Origin: Sphingomonas rubra | GTDB lineage: Bacteria > Pseudomonadota > Alphaproteobacteria > Sphingomonadales > Sphingomonadaceae | Direction of reading: 5' to 3' | Assembly (NCBI RefSeq): GCF_900115745.1 | Contig: NZ_FOXP01000011.1 | Coordinates: 1 to 64,000 of the forward strand | Length of the DNA stretch: 64,000 bases | Notes under the pieces: model-generated | The model's input: the letters and a program-made list of their open reading frames with translations, nothing else | Told to the model about the DNA's origin: nothing | The model's database searches: none | Shown here: in pieces, positions 36,646 through 45,749 of the stretch | Position numbering within the stretch: position 1 is the first letter of the stretch | Layout of the letters: each line of letters starts with the position of its first letter | Made by a program: the position numbers and the translations under genes

Positions 36646-36945
36646 ATGGACTTTTCGGGCTTGCTTCTGATCCCGTTGGCAGCGCTTGTTAGCGCAGTCT
36701 GGATTGTTGGCGTCGCGGCGTTGTCGTCACGCACGGCAACCCTCCGGCCGCCATTCCTGCTTTCTTACGGCCTTGGCGTGTTGTTCATGCAGCCTTGGTT
36801 TATCGCCTCGTGGCAGGAAGCGGGCATGTTCGCTGTTATGTTGGTGATGTTGGCCATTTGGATTGCGGCGGGGTGCATCATCGGAGCCATGCCCGCAATC
36901 GCCGCCGTCGCTTTGACACATAGGCTTGTACGACCCAAGCGGTAG
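36646..36945 (+). CDS. Uncharacterised small integral membrane protein
   Basis: A 99-residue hydrophobic protein with three predicted helices (LLLIPLAALVSAVWIVGVAAL; PPFLLSYGLGVLFMQPWFIA; MFAVMLVMLAIWIAAGCIIG) and a short basic C-terminus. No family is recognised. GC content is a little lower than in neighbouring genes. The ATG at 36646 is used; upstream in-frame sequence is unlikely. Confidence 0.6.
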   Translation: MDFSGLLLIPLAALVSAVWIVGVAALSSRTATLRPPFLLSYGLGVLFMQPWFIASWQEAGMFAVMLVMLAIWIAAGCIIGAMPAIAAVALTHRLVRPKR

Positions 36946-36977
36946 TCGGATGTTTGATATTGGGCGATAGCCGACCC

Positions 36978-37895
36978 TCACTCCACCCAGTCGAGCCCGA
37001 TATCGCGATAGAGTTGCCGGTCCTCGTCCCAGCCGGGCTTGACCTTGACGTGGAGGTAGAGATGCACCGGCCGGTCGAGCAACACCGCCAGTTCTGCCCG
37101 CGCGCGCGCGCCGATCTCGCGGATGCGGGTGCCGCCCTTGCCGAGCACGATGGCGCGCTGCGTGGGGCGTTCGACCAGCACCTGCTGGTGGATCTCGACC
37201 GAGCCGTCGGCGCGCTCGGCGAATTTCTCGGTCTCGATCGCGCTGGCGTAGGGGAGTTCGGCGTGGAGCTGGAGATAGAGCTGCTCGCGCGTCACCTCGG
37301 CCGCCATCGCGCGCTCGGTGGCGTCGGAGACCTGGTCCTCCGGATAGTGCCACGGGCCGGGCGGCATCGCCTTGGCCAGCGCGCGTTTCAGTTCGGGCAG
37401 GCCGTCGCCGGTCTGCGCGGAGACGAACCAGGTTTCCGCGAAGGGGATCATCGCGTTCAGCCGCTCGGCGTGGAGGAGGAGCTTGGCCTTGTCGGCGAGG
37501 TCGACCTTGTTGAGGATCAGGTGGCGCGGCTCGGGCCGGTCTTTGAGCGACTCGACGATGTCGGTCACCTTGCTGCCAAGCCCACCCTTGGCGTCGACGA
37601 CCAGCGCCAGCACGTCGGCGCCCTCCGCCCCGCCCCAGGCGGCGGCGACCATCGCGCGGTCGAAGCGGCGCTTGGGCTCGAAGATGCCGGGGGTGTCGAC
37701 GAGGAGGAGTTGCGCGTCACCCTCGATCGCGACGCCGAGCAGCTTGGTGCGCGTGGTCTGCGCCTTGGGGCTGACGATGGCGACCTTCTGGCCGACGAGC
37801 GCGTTGACGAGGGTGGACTTGCCCGCGTTGGGCGCGCCGACGACGGCGACGAGGCCGCAATGCTGTTCGGGCGGCGCGGGGGTGTGGTCGGTCAT
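36978..37895 (-). CDS. era: GTPase Era
   Basis: A 305-residue essential GTPase that binds 16S rRNA and helps 30S assembly. G motifs: VAVVGAPNAGKSTLVNALVGQKVAIVS (G1), QTTRTKLLGV (G2), LLLVDTPGIF (G3), LILNKVDLADK (G4), and VSAQTGDGLPEL (G5); the KH domain follows (EVTREQLYLQLHAELPYA ... KGGTRIREIGARARAEL). The start is the ATG at 37895. It follows rnc on the same strand, the usual lepB-rnc-era order, although here a repeat cluster of about 260 bp separates rnc from era. Confidence 0.96.
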   Translation of the reverse strand: MTDHTPAPPEQHCGLVAVVGAPNAGKSTLVNALVGQKVAIVSPKAQTTRTKLLGVAIEGDAQLLLVDTPGIFEPKRRFDRAMVAAAWGGAEGADVLALVVDAKGGLGSKVTDIVESLKDRPEPRHLILNKVDLADKAKLLLHAERLNAMIPFAETWFVSAQTGDGLPELKRALAKAMPPGPWHYPEDQVSDATERAMAAEVTREQLYLQLHAELPYASAIETEKFAERADGSVEIHQQVLVERPTQRAIVLGKGGTRIREIGARARAELAVLLDRPVHLYLHVKVKPGWDEDRQLYRDIGLDWVE

Positions 37896-37955
37896 CGCCG
37901 CGGGGTAGCCGGAAAGCGGGGGCGGGGCAAAGTGGGGGTGGCCCTGCCCTTCTTC

Positions 37956-38060
37956 TCCCCTCCCTGGAAGGGAGGGGTTGGGGGTGGGTAGTGCGTAATG
38001 CGGATGACGTTCGCCCAGGCGGCAGCGACCCAACCCCGCCCCTCCCTTCCAGGGCGGGGC
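37956..38060. repeat. Long imperfect palindrome between rnc and era
   Basis: CCCCTCCCTGGAAGGGAGGG at 37956-37983 is paired with a CCCAACCCCGCCCCTCCCTT-type arm at 38030-38060, forming a large imperfect inverted repeat. It belongs to the same style as the elements in and near bkdB. Confidence 0.75.
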
Positions 38061-38114
38061 GGATATCCGGGGTCTATCGTTCCGCGTACTATCAGGCCGT
38101 CGAGTTCGCGGCAC

Positions 38115-38142
38115 CATGGATGCCGGGTCAAGCCCGGCATGA
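38115..38142. repeat. REP-type half unit
   Basis: ATGGATGCCGGGTCAAGCCC followed by GGCATGAC is a single palindromic REP unit just downstream of rnc. Confidence 0.8.
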
Positions 38143-38153
38143 CGGGAGGGTTT

Positions 38154-38819
38154 TCAGCCGCGCGTCACCTTGGCCAGCAACGCCTTGGCGGCGTCGGTTT
38201 CCGCCTCCTGCTTGCTGCCGCCGGTCGCTTCTGCCGACAGCTTACCGATCGTGACCCGCACGATGAAGCGCGGCGCGTGGCCCGGACCCGACCGTTCCAC
38301 CAGCGTGTATTCCGGCGGGCGGCGGCCGACGGCGGCGGCCCATTCCTGGAGTTGCGATTTGGGATGCTGCGGCGCCTTGCCGCCGCGGCGCACGCGGTCG
38401 CCCCAGGCGGCGCGGACGAAACCGCGAACGGCGTCCAGCCCGGCCTCGCGGTACCAGGCGCCGATCAGCGCCTCCATCACGTCGCCCAGCACGTTGTCGC
38501 TGTCGCCCGCGCCGTCGGAGAGCGCCTGCTTGCCGAGCCGCACATGGTCGCGCGCGCCCAATTCGCGCGCCACCTCGGCGCACACCGCACCCGTCACCAG
38601 CGCGTTGAGGCGTTTGGACAATTGGCCCTCGGGCTCGTCGGGGAAGGTCTCGAACAGCCATTCCGCCATTACCAGGCCGAGTACGCGATCGCCGAGGAAT
38701 TCCAGCCGCTGGTAATCCTCGGCCGAGCGGCTGCCATGGGTCAGCGCGCGCTCGAACGAGGCGGCGTCGGCGGGCGCGCGGCCGAAGGTGGCGGCGAGCC
38801 AGGCGTGAAGGTCGCTCAG
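38154..38819 (-). CDS. rnc: Ribonuclease III
   Basis: A 221-residue double-strand-specific endoribonuclease for rRNA and mRNA processing. The RNase III signature EDYQRLEFLGDRVLGLVMAEWLF is followed by the second catalytic region DNVLGDVMEALIGAWYREAG, then a dsRNA-binding domain (PKSQLQEWAAAVGRRPPEYTLVERSGPGHAPRFIVRVTIG ... SKQEAETDAAKALL). No ATG, GTG or TTG exists at the expected position: the frame opens with CTG AGC GAC (LSDLHAWL) where relatives read MSDL. This CTG overlaps the lepB stop (CTGA) and has a strong GGGGAGG 4-5 bases upstream, so a CTG start is proposed. Confidence 0.93.
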   Translation of the reverse strand: MSDLHAWLAATFGRAPADAASFERALTHGSRSAEDYQRLEFLGDRVLGLVMAEWLFETFPDEPEGQLSKRLNALVTGAVCAEVARELGARDHVRLGKQALSDGAGDSDNVLGDVMEALIGAWYREAGLDAVRGFVRAAWGDRVRRGGKAPQHPKSQLQEWAAAVGRRPPEYTLVERSGPGHAPRFIVRVTIGKLSAEATGGSKQEAETDAAKALLAKVTRG

Positions 38820-39640
38820 AACCCCTCCCCGATCCGCTCCGGCCGTGCGGCCGAGAACCAGGTCCAGGGCTTGAGCCAGGAGGCCGACCCGTCGGTCGAG
38901 AAGAAGGTGACCAAGGCGCGCCCCTGAATGCGCTCCATCGGCACGTAGCCCATGCCGCCGGGCGGCGCGAAGCGGCTGTCGCCCGAATCGTCGCGGTTGT
39001 CGCCCATCAGGAACACGTCGCCGGCGGGCACGACATATTCGCCGGTGTCGTCCGCCTCGGGAATCTCGCGCTGGTCGAGCACATAATAGCTCCGCCCGCC
39101 CGGCAGCGTCTCGCGAAAGCGGGGATAGCGGCAGATCTGCTGCCCGTCCGGCGCCACGTCGACGAACGGGGCGCCGCAGCGCTCGGCATCGTAGTTGGGC
39201 GACAACGGCAGCGTGAAGTCGGCGACGCGCTCCTTGGGCACCGCCCGGCCGTTCAGGAACAACTGGCCGGTGCGCATCTGCACCCGGTCGCCCGGCAGGC
39301 CGATCACCCGCTTGATGACGTCGTGATCGTCGGGACCAGGCGAGCGGAACACGACCACGTCGCCGCGCGCCGGCGTGGAGGCGAAGATCCGGCCCGGAAA
39401 CAGCGGCACGCCCCAGGGCAGCGACCACCGCGAATAGCCGTAGTTCCATTTCGACACGAACAGGTAATCGCCGATCAACAGCCGCGGCAGCATCGATTCC
39501 GAGGGAATCGAGAACGGCGCCAGCACGAAGCTGCGGAAGATCAGCACGATCAGCGCCAGCTTCAGGAGGAAGCGGATCGTCTCGCTCGTTTCCGAGCGCG
39601 GCGGGCTCGCGGGCGGCTTGGTGGAAGGGGCATCGGCCAT
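38816..39640 (-). CDS. lepB: Signal peptidase I
   Basis: A 274-residue inner-membrane serine protease that removes signal peptides from secreted proteins. One N-terminal membrane segment (IRFLLKLALIVLIFRSFVLAPF) precedes the catalytic Ser (SIPSESMLPRLLIGDYL) and Lys (DHDVIKRVIGLPGD) motifs, then VFLMGDNRDDSGDSRF. The ATG at 39640 is preceded by a Pro/Ser-rich region that is not credible as coding. First gene of the lepB-rnc-era group. Confidence 0.95.
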   Translation of the reverse strand: MADAPSTKPPASPPRSETSETIRFLLKLALIVLIFRSFVLAPFSIPSESMLPRLLIGDYLFVSKWNYGYSRWSLPWGVPLFPGRIFASTPARGDVVVFRSPGPDDHDVIKRVIGLPGDRVQMRTGQLFLNGRAVPKERVADFTLPLSPNYDAERCGAPFVDVAPDGQQICRYPRFRETLPGGRSYYVLDQREIPEADDTGEYVVPAGDVFLMGDNRDDSGDSRFAPPGGMGYVPMERIQGRALVTFFSTDGSASWLKPWTWFSAARPERIGEGF

Positions 39641-39743
39641 GCCGCGGGCGTGGCGTCCGTCGGCGGGCGCGTCAAGCTTGCGGGCGGACACGCCGCGGGC
39701 CACAGGCGTTGTGCCGACGACATCCCGCCCACGGAGAAGCATC

Positions 39744-41234
39744 ATGGCCGACTGGTCCGCGATCGAAGCCCTGCCCTCGCCCAAGCTGACCGATCTGTTC
39801 GACGCCGATCCGAACCGGCTCGCCGGCTTCAGCCTGGACGTCGCCGGCATCCATTTCGACTGGTCGAAGACGCACCTGACGAAGGAGGCGGTTGCCGCGT
39901 TCGAGGCGCTGGCCAAGGCGCAGAACTTGGCGGGCAAGCGCGACGCGATGTTCGGCGGCGAACACGTCAACGTCACCGAGGACCGCCCGGTCGAGCACAC
40001 CGCCGAGCGGGGCGAGGGCAATCCGGAGAGCGTCGCCCGCGCGCGCCATTATCACGAGCGGATGCGCGCGCTGATCGACGCGATCGAGGCGGGCGCGCTG
40101 GGCGAGATCCGCCACGTCCTCCACGTCGGCATCGGCGGATCGGCGCTGGGGCCGCACCTGCTGGTCGATGCGCTGGGCCGGGACGAGGAGCGGTACGAGG
40201 TGGCGATCGTCTCCAACGTCGACGGCGTGGCGCTGGACGACGTGTTCGATCGGTTCGATCCCGAGTTCACGCTGTTGGTGGTCGCCTCCAAGACGTTCAC
40301 GACGACGGAGACGATGCTCAACGCCAATTCGGTCATCTCGTGGATGACGGAGCACGGCGTCGAGGACCCGTACGGCCGTGTCGTCGCGCTGACGGCCTCG
40401 CCCGACAAGGCGGTGGAATGGGGCGTGGACGAGACGCGCGTGTTGCCGTTCTCGGAAGGGGTCGGCGGGCGCTACTCATTGTGGTCGTCGATCGGCTTCC
40501 CGGCGGCGCTCGGCCTCGGCTGGGCGGCGTTCGAGGAGTTGCTGGAGGGCGCGGCCGAGATGGACCGCCATTTCCGCCTCGCGGCACTGCACGAGAACGC
40601 ACCCGCGCTCGCCGCCTTCGCCGACCTTTATTACACGCAGGTGCGCCATGCCGAGACGCGCGCACCCTTCGCCTATGACGAGCGGCTGCGACTGCTGCCG
40701 AGCTACCTCCAACAGCTGGAGATGGAGTCGAACGGCAAGGGCGTGACGGTGGACGGGCGGCCCGTCGGGCGGCCGACGGCGGCGATCACCTGGGGCGGGG
40801 TCGGCACGGACGCGCAGCACGCGGTGTTCCAGCTGCTCCACCAGGGCACGCATCTGGTGCCGGTCGAGTTCATCGCGGTGATCGAGCAATGGGACACGCT
40901 GTCGGAGGATCACCACCGCCAGCTGCTCCTCAACGCCTTCGCCCAAGGCGCGGCGCTGATGACCGGGCGCCACGCCGACGATCCGGCGCGCAGCTACACC
41001 GGCGACCGCCCGTCCTCGACACTGCTGCTCGACACGCTGGACGCGCGCACGCTGGGCGCGCTGATCGCCTTCTACGAGCACCGCGTGTTCGTGAACGGCG
41101 TGCTGCTGGGTATCAATAGCTTCGACCAGTTCGGGGTGGAACTGGGCAAGGAGATGGCCAAGGCGGCGGATGCCGGCGGGCAGACGTTCGATCCGTCCAC
41201 GACCGACCTGATCCGGCGGGCCGGGCTGGATTGA
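39744..41234 (+). CDS. pgi: Glucose-6-phosphate isomerase
   Basis: A 496-residue isomerase interconverting glucose-6-phosphate and fructose-6-phosphate. Motifs: LHVGIGGSALGPHLLVDAL, VASKTFTTTETMLNANSVISWM, the first signature FSEGVGGRYSLWSSIGFPAAL, TWGGVGTDAQHAVFQLLHQGTHLVPVEFIA, and the C-terminal signature region INSFDQFGVELGKEMAKA. ACGGAGAAG lies 5 bases before the ATG. Divergent from lepB. Confidence 0.97.
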   Translation: MADWSAIEALPSPKLTDLFDADPNRLAGFSLDVAGIHFDWSKTHLTKEAVAAFEALAKAQNLAGKRDAMFGGEHVNVTEDRPVEHTAERGEGNPESVARARHYHERMRALIDAIEAGALGEIRHVLHVGIGGSALGPHLLVDALGRDEERYEVAIVSNVDGVALDDVFDRFDPEFTLLVVASKTFTTTETMLNANSVISWMTEHGVEDPYGRVVALTASPDKAVEWGVDETRVLPFSEGVGGRYSLWSSIGFPAALGLGWAAFEELLEGAAEMDRHFRLAALHENAPALAAFADLYYTQVRHAETRAPFAYDERLRLLPSYLQQLEMESNGKGVTVDGRPVGRPTAAITWGGVGTDAQHAVFQLLHQGTHLVPVEFIAVIEQWDTLSEDHHRQLLLNAFAQGAALMTGRHADDPARSYTGDRPSSTLLLDTLDARTLGALIAFYEHRVFVNGVLLGINSFDQFGVELGKEMAKAADAGGQTFDPSTTDLIRRAGLD

Positions 41235-41250
41235 GGGAGTGAGCGTCGCT

Positions 41251-41280
41251 ATGTGTATGTTTCGACAGAGGCATACACAT
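41251..41280. promoter_or_regulatory. Likely VapBC operator
   Basis: A perfect 9-bp inverted repeat ATGTGTATG/CATACACAT with a 12-base spacer ends at the vapB start codon. Such palindromes are the usual binding sites for VapBC autorepression. Confidence 0.6.
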
Positions 41281-41488
41281 GCGGACGAACATCGAGATCG
41301 ACGACGAGTTGATGGCGGAGGCGATGATCGCGCTCGGCGCCAAAACCAAGCGCGAGGCGGTTGAAAAATCTCTTCGCCGTTCGGTTCTGGCCAAGCGGCA
41401 GCTTCAAGCATTGGATGAATTACGCGGAACGGGTTGGGACGGCGATCTCGACGAGATGCGCACCGACAAGCGCGCGTCGGGGTGGTAG
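41279..41488 (+). CDS. vapB: VapB-family antitoxin
   Basis: A 69-residue antitoxin. The N-terminal ribbon-helix-helix (MRTNIEIDDELMAEAMIALGAKTKREAVEKSLRR) matches the VapB group with the conserved TNIxIDDELM start; the C-terminal GWDGDLDEMRTDKRASGW is the toxin-binding tail. The start codon ends the 9-bp inverted repeat that probably serves as the operator. It overlaps vapC. Confidence 0.9.
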   Translation: MRTNIEIDDELMAEAMIALGAKTKREAVEKSLRRSVLAKRQLQALDELRGTGWDGDLDEMRTDKRASGW

Positions 41489-41901
41489 CCATCGTGGTGG
41501 ACAGCAGCGTGTGGATAGACGTGCTGACTGACCGGACGACCATCCAGACGCTCGCGTTCACGCGCTTGCTCGAACACGAGCAGACGATCGTGATGGGTGA
41601 TCTCGTGCTCGCGGAAATCCTGCAAGGCACTCGCGGCGACGCACATTTTCGGCAGACGGCGAGTCGATTGGCGCTATTCGAAACCCTGACGATCGCTGAT
41701 CGACACGTCGCCATCGAGGCAGCCCGGCACTATCGCCATCTCCGCAACCGCAGCATCACGCCGCGCAAGACGATCGACACGCTGATCGCCACGCGCTGCA
41801 TCGTCGACGGCCTGCCGCTCCTATACAGCGACCGTGATTTCGACCCGTTCGTCGAGCATCTCGGGATGAAGTCCGCGCTCGATCTTCATGGAATGAACTG
41901 A
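41482..41901 (+). CDS. vapC: VapC-family PIN-domain ribonuclease toxin
   Basis: About 139 residues. PIN-domain acidic residues lie in IVVDSSVWIDVL (first Asp), VLAEILQGTR (Glu), RKTIDTLIATRCI (Asp) and YSDRDFDPF (Asp). VapC toxins cut tRNA or rRNA. The start is GTG at 41482 or GTG at 41494; either overlaps or abuts vapB. Its stop is 2 bp before gor. Confidence 0.9.
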   Translation: MVAIVVDSSVWIDVLTDRTTIQTLAFTRLLEHEQTIVMGDLVLAEILQGTRGDAHFRQTASRLALFETLTIADRHVAIEAARHYRHLRNRSITPRKTIDTLIATRCIVDGLPLLYSDRDFDPFVEHLGMKSALDLHGMN

Positions 41902-41902
41902 C

Positions 41903-43249
41903 ATGCCCTACGACTACGACCTGTTCACCATCGGTGCCGGCTCCGGCGGCACGCGTGCGTCGCGCGTCGCGGCGGCGCACGGCGCGCGGGTGGCGGTGGC
42001 GGAGGAATACCGCGTCGGCGGCACCTGCGTGATCCGCGGCTGCGTGCCCAAGAAGCTGCTCGTCTACGGCGCGCATTTCGCCGAGGATCTGCGCGACGCG
42101 CGGCATTTCGGCTGGGACGTGCCGGCGCCGTGCAGCTTCTCCTGGGCCCGCCTGCGCGACAATGTCATGCGCGAAGTCGACCGGATCAACGGTGCCTACA
42201 CCCAGACCCTCCGGAACAACGGCGTCGAGATCATCGAGCAGCGCGCCGTCGTGACCGGCCCGCACACCGTGCGCCTCGCCGACGGGACCGAGAAGACCGC
42301 CGAGCGCATCCTGGTCGCGGTGGGCGCGCATTCGGCCATTCCGGAGTGCGAGGGGCACGAGCACGGCATCACCTCCAACGAAGTGTTCCACCTGCCCGAG
42401 TTGCCACGGCGCATCCTGATCGCGGGCGGCGGCTATATCGCCAACGAGTTCGCCGGCATCTTCCACCAGTTCGGCACGCACGTCATCCTCGCCAATCGCA
42501 GCCAGGAGCTGCTGCGCGGCTACGACGCGCAGATCCGCGACCGGCTGCTCCAGATCTCGACCATGAAGGGGATCGACTTCCGCTTCGACGCCGCCTTTCG
42601 CGGCATCGACAAGGGTGCGGACGGCTGCCTGACCGTTCACCTGACCGGGCAGGAACCGGTCGTGGTCGACCAGGTGCTGTTCGCCACCGGCCGCCGGCCG
42701 AACGTCGCCGGGCTGGGGCTGGAGAGCGCGGGCGTGGAGGTGGACGATCTGGGCGCGATCAAGGTGGACGCGCACAACGCCTCCACCTGCCCGTCGATCT
42801 ACGCGATCGGCGACGTCACCAACCGCGTGCAGCTGACCCCCGTCGCGATCCGCGAGGGGCAGGCGTTCGCCGACAGCGTCTATGGCGGCAGGCCGACCAC
42901 GGTCGACTACGACTGCATTCCCTCGGCCGTGTTCAGCCACCCGCCGCTCGCCGGCGTGGGGATGACGGAGGCGGAGGCGCGCGAGAAGCTCGGCTCGGTC
43001 AGGGTCTACTCGTCCGACTTCCGGCCGATGAAGAACGTGCTGGCGGGGCGCAACGAGCGCGCGCTGTACAAGATGGTGTGTGACGGCATGACCGACCGTG
43101 TCGTCGGCATCCACATGATCGGCCCCGACGCCCCCGAGATCCTCCAGGCCGCCGCGGTGGCGGTGAAAGCGGGCCTGACCAAGGCGGATTTCGACGCCAC
43201 GGTGGCGCTGCATCCGTCGATGGCGGAGGAACTGGTACTGCTGCGGTAA
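41903..43249 (+). CDS. gor: Glutathione-disulfide reductase
   Basis: A 448-residue FAD enzyme that regenerates reduced glutathione with NADPH. FAD motif FTIGAGSGGTRASRVAAAHGA; redox-active disulfide in GGTCVIRGCVPKKLLVY; NAD(P) motif ILIAGGGYIANEFAGIF followed by NRSQELLRGYDAQ; second FAD motif IYAIGDVTNRVQLTPVAIREG; C-terminal His-Glu of the active site in VALHPSMAEELVLL. The ATG at 41903 closely follows vapC. Confidence 0.95.
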   Translation: MPYDYDLFTIGAGSGGTRASRVAAAHGARVAVAEEYRVGGTCVIRGCVPKKLLVYGAHFAEDLRDARHFGWDVPAPCSFSWARLRDNVMREVDRINGAYTQTLRNNGVEIIEQRAVVTGPHTVRLADGTEKTAERILVAVGAHSAIPECEGHEHGITSNEVFHLPELPRRILIAGGGYIANEFAGIFHQFGTHVILANRSQELLRGYDAQIRDRLLQISTMKGIDFRFDAAFRGIDKGADGCLTVHLTGQEPVVVDQVLFATGRRPNVAGLGLESAGVEVDDLGAIKVDAHNASTCPSIYAIGDVTNRVQLTPVAIREGQAFADSVYGGRPTTVDYDCIPSAVFSHPPLAGVGMTEAEAREKLGSVRVYSSDFRPMKNVLAGRNERALYKMVCDGMTDRVVGIHMIGPDAPEILQAAAVAVKAGLTKADFDATVALHPSMAEELVLLR

Positions 43250-43302
43250 GGCGCAGACGCGGCCACGCCCGCGCCGGTCGCGCGGATGCGCGAGCGCCCT
43301 AC

Positions 43303-43361
43303 CCGGCCGGCGGGTCGGCGCCGCCGAACCCGTCCGACGACGCGGCTTCGCCGCGGCGGGA
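43303..43361 (+). repeat. GC-rich direct repeat, left copy
   Basis: The stretch ending GACGACGCGGCTTCGCCGCG also occurs at 45750-45807 in the same orientation, with a conserved GCGGCTTCGCCGC hairpin. The two copies flank the enoyl-CoA hydratase/thiolase pair. Confidence 0.75.
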
Positions 43362-43384
43362 CTCTTCTCGTAATGGACGGAAGG

Positions 43385-43636
43385 ATGGTCCGCGCGAAGA
43401 CGCGAAGAGAAGAAGGTTGGTTCGCGCGGAGACGCGGAGGCGCGGAGATGTTGCGCCCGCCGCTATCCGCACCCGTCATCGAGAACGCGGTGTCTGCTGA
43501 ACCGGCAGACAGATAAGGGCTGCCGCGAACCCAACGTCGATGGCAGCGTGAAAGTCCGCCGCCCCCACAGCCTCTCCGCGCCTCTGCGTCTCCGCGCGAA
43601 TAAACCTTATTCTCCTTGGCGTCTTCCCGCGAACGC
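43385..43636. repeat. Long inverted repeat
   Basis: The 28-base arms at 43421-43448 (TTCGCGCGGAGACGCGGAGG...) and 43573-43600 are complementary with one mismatch. Outer sequences 43393-43418 and 43606-43630 extend the pairing imperfectly. It encloses no gene. Confidence 0.8.
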
Positions 43637-43641
43637 CCCCA

Positions 43642-44406
43642 CTACCGCCCCACGAACCGCCCCGGCCGCCGCTCCGCTACGGCGCGAACACCCTCGGCGA
43701 AATCGGCCGTTCCCATCAGCTTGGCCTGTTCCGCCAGTTCGTGGTCCGTCTGCGCCTCGACCAGTGCCGCCAGATCGCCGCGCATCGTCGCGCGCGTCGC
43801 CTGAACCGCCAGCGGCGCGCCGGCGGCGATCTCGTGCGCCAGCGCCAGCGCCGCCGCGTCGAGTTCGTCCAATGGCACCAGCTGGTCGACCAGCCCCCAG
43901 GCGGCCGCCTCCTCGCCCTTCACGCGCCGGCCGGTCAGGTTCATCAGCAGCGCCCGCTGCCGCCCCACCACCCGTTCCAGCACGGCCGAGATGCCGAAGC
44001 CCGGATGAAAGCCGATCTGCACGAAATTGGCCGCGAACCGCGCCTCCGGGCTCGCCACGCGGAAATCGGCGACCAGGCTCAGTCCCAGCCCCGCCCCCAC
44101 CGCGCTGCCCTGCACCGCCGCGACCACGGGCTTGCGCGTCCCGAACAGCCGGGCCGCGGCGACGTAGAAGGGATTGCGCTCCACCGCGACGCCGTCCGCC
44201 ACCGGGTTGGCGTTGACCAGGTCGGCACCCGCGCAGAACACCCTCCCCTCCGACCGCAAGACGATCGCGCGCACCTCCGGATCGGCATCGGCCGCGTCGA
44301 ACGCCGCGCCGATGGACCGGATCAGCTCCAGATCGGCGAAATTGTGCGGCGGGCGCGCGAAGGTGGCGATGGCGACGTGCGCGTCGCGCCGGGTCTGGAC
44401 GGTCAT
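43642..44406 (-). CDS. Enoyl-CoA hydratase/isomerase family protein
   Basis: A 254-residue crotonase-superfamily protein acting on CoA thioesters. Oxyanion-hole elements are [12 protein letters not shown] and [25 protein letters not shown]; the C-terminal [10 protein letters not shown] is usual. The position equivalent to one catalytic Glu lies in [16 protein letters not shown]; substrate cannot be told. It is divergent from the thiolase gene, suggesting a shared fatty-acid or aromatic degradation role. Start at ATG 44406; a GTG two codons upstream is possible. Confidence 0.88.
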   Translation of the reverse strand: MTVQTRRDAHVAIATFARPPHNFADLELIRSIGAAFDAADADPEVRAIVLRSEGRVFCAGADLVNANPVADGVAVERNPFYVAAARLFGTRKPVVAAVQGSAVGAGLGLSLVADFRVASPEARFAANFVQIGFHPGFGISAVLERVVGRQRALLMNLTGRRVKGEEAAAWGLVDQLVPLDELDAAALALAHEIAAGAPLAVQATRATMRGDLAALVEAQTDHELAEQAKLMGTADFAEGVRAVAERRPGRFVGR

Positions 44407-44496
44407 GCCCACCGACTAGCGCAACCGCCCGGCTCTTCCAACCGGCCGCGACCACGCCTAGACCGGCGCCGTACCCGATCCTCGAAAGGTCATCCC

Positions 44497-45708
44497 ATGC
44501 GCCCTTCCGCCATCCGAGAAGCAGCGATCGTCGCCACCGCCCGCACCGGCATCGGCAAGGCGTATCGCGGTTATTTCAACGCGACCGAGGCGCCCGTGCT
44601 CGCCGGCCACGTGATGAACGCCGCCGTCGAGCGGGCGGGCATCGACCCGGCGCGGATCGACGATGTGTTCTGGGGCGTCGGCAACCAATGGGGCACGACC
44701 GGCGGCAATGCGGGCCGGATGGCGCTGTTCGCGGGCGGGCTGCCGCAATCGGTGCCCGCCTTCACGCTCGACCGCAAATGCGGCTCCGGCCTGAACGCGG
44801 TCGCGCTTGCCGCACGCACGATCATGTGCGGCGAGGCGGACGTTGCACTGGCCGGCGGCATGGAATCGATCAGCTTCACCGTCACCAAGGACGCGCCGCG
44901 CTTCGTCAACCAATCCGTGATTGCGCGCGAGCCCGCCGCCTACGTGCCGATGATTGAGACGGCGGAGATCGTCGCCGAGCGCTACGGTATCAGCCGCGCC
45001 GCGCAAGACGCCTATGCCGCCGAGTCGCAGCAGCGCGCCGCGCGCGGGCTGGAGCGCGGCGCCTTTGCCGAGGAGATCGTGCCGATCACGGTCGAGAAGG
45101 CGCTGTTCGACAAGGCGGGCACCCGCACCGGCACCGAGACGGTCACGGTCACCCAGGACGAGGGCATCCGCCCCGGCACCACGGCCGAGGCGCTCGCGGG
45201 GCTGAAGACGGTGTGGCAGGGCGGCGACTTCTCCGGCCCCGGCGCATACGTGACGGCGGGCAACGCCAGCCAGCTGTCCGACGGCGCGTCGGCGCAGCTG
45301 CTGATGGACCGCGCCACGGCGGAGGCGGAGGGCAAGGACATCCTGGGCATCTACCGCGGCTTCCAGGCGGCGGGCTGCGGGCCGGAGGAGATGGGGATCG
45401 GACCGGTCTTCGCGGTGCCCAAGCTGCTCGACCGCGCCGGGCTGTCGGTGGCGGACATCGGCCTTTGGGAGCTGAACGAGGCGTTCGCGTCGCAGGCGCT
45501 CTACTGCCGCGACACGCTCGGCATTGATCCCGACCGGTTCAATGTCGACGGCGGCGCGATCGCGGTCGGCCATCCCTTCGGCATGAGCGGCAGCCGGCTG
45601 GTCGGCCACGCGCTGATCGAGGGCAGGAAGCGCGGCGTGCGCTGGGTGGTGGTGACGATGTGCACGGCGGGCGGCATGGGCGCGGCCGGGTTGTTCGAGA
45701 TCGTGTAA
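44497..45708 (+). CDS. Acetyl-CoA acyltransferase (thiolase)
   Basis: A 403-residue thiolase, catalysing reversible cleavage or formation of 3-ketoacyl-CoA. Nucleophile Cys in [41 protein letters not shown], the His in [20 protein letters not shown] and the second Cys in [18 protein letters not shown]. It should complete beta-oxidation with the neighbouring hydratase. ATG at 44497 with GAAAGG upstream. Flanked by GC-rich direct repeats. Confidence 0.93.
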   Translation: MRPSAIREAAIVATARTGIGKAYRGYFNATEAPVLAGHVMNAAVERAGIDPARIDDVFWGVGNQWGTTGGNAGRMALFAGGLPQSVPAFTLDRKCGSGLNAVALAARTIMCGEADVALAGGMESISFTVTKDAPRFVNQSVIAREPAAYVPMIETAEIVAERYGISRAAQDAYAAESQQRAARGLERGAFAEEIVPITVEKALFDKAGTRTGTETVTVTQDEGIRPGTTAEALAGLKTVWQGGDFSGPGAYVTAGNASQLSDGASAQLLMDRATAEAEGKDILGIYRGFQAAGCGPEEMGIGPVFAVPKLLDRAGLSVADIGLWELNEAFASQALYCRDTLGIDPDRFNVDGGAIAVGHPFGMSGSRLVGHALIEGRKRGVRWVVVTMCTAGGMGAAGLFEIV

Positions 45709-45749
45709 AACGGCGAAACGCTGCCCCAACGCCGACCTATGGCCGCCCG

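Larger units (their letters stand above)
43250..43641. other. Gene-free region with two repeat elements
   Basis: No credible gene lies between gor and the enoyl-CoA hydratase. It contains a copy of a GC-rich repeat (43303-43361) and a long inverted repeat (43385-43636), which together fill most of the gap. Confidence 0.65.
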
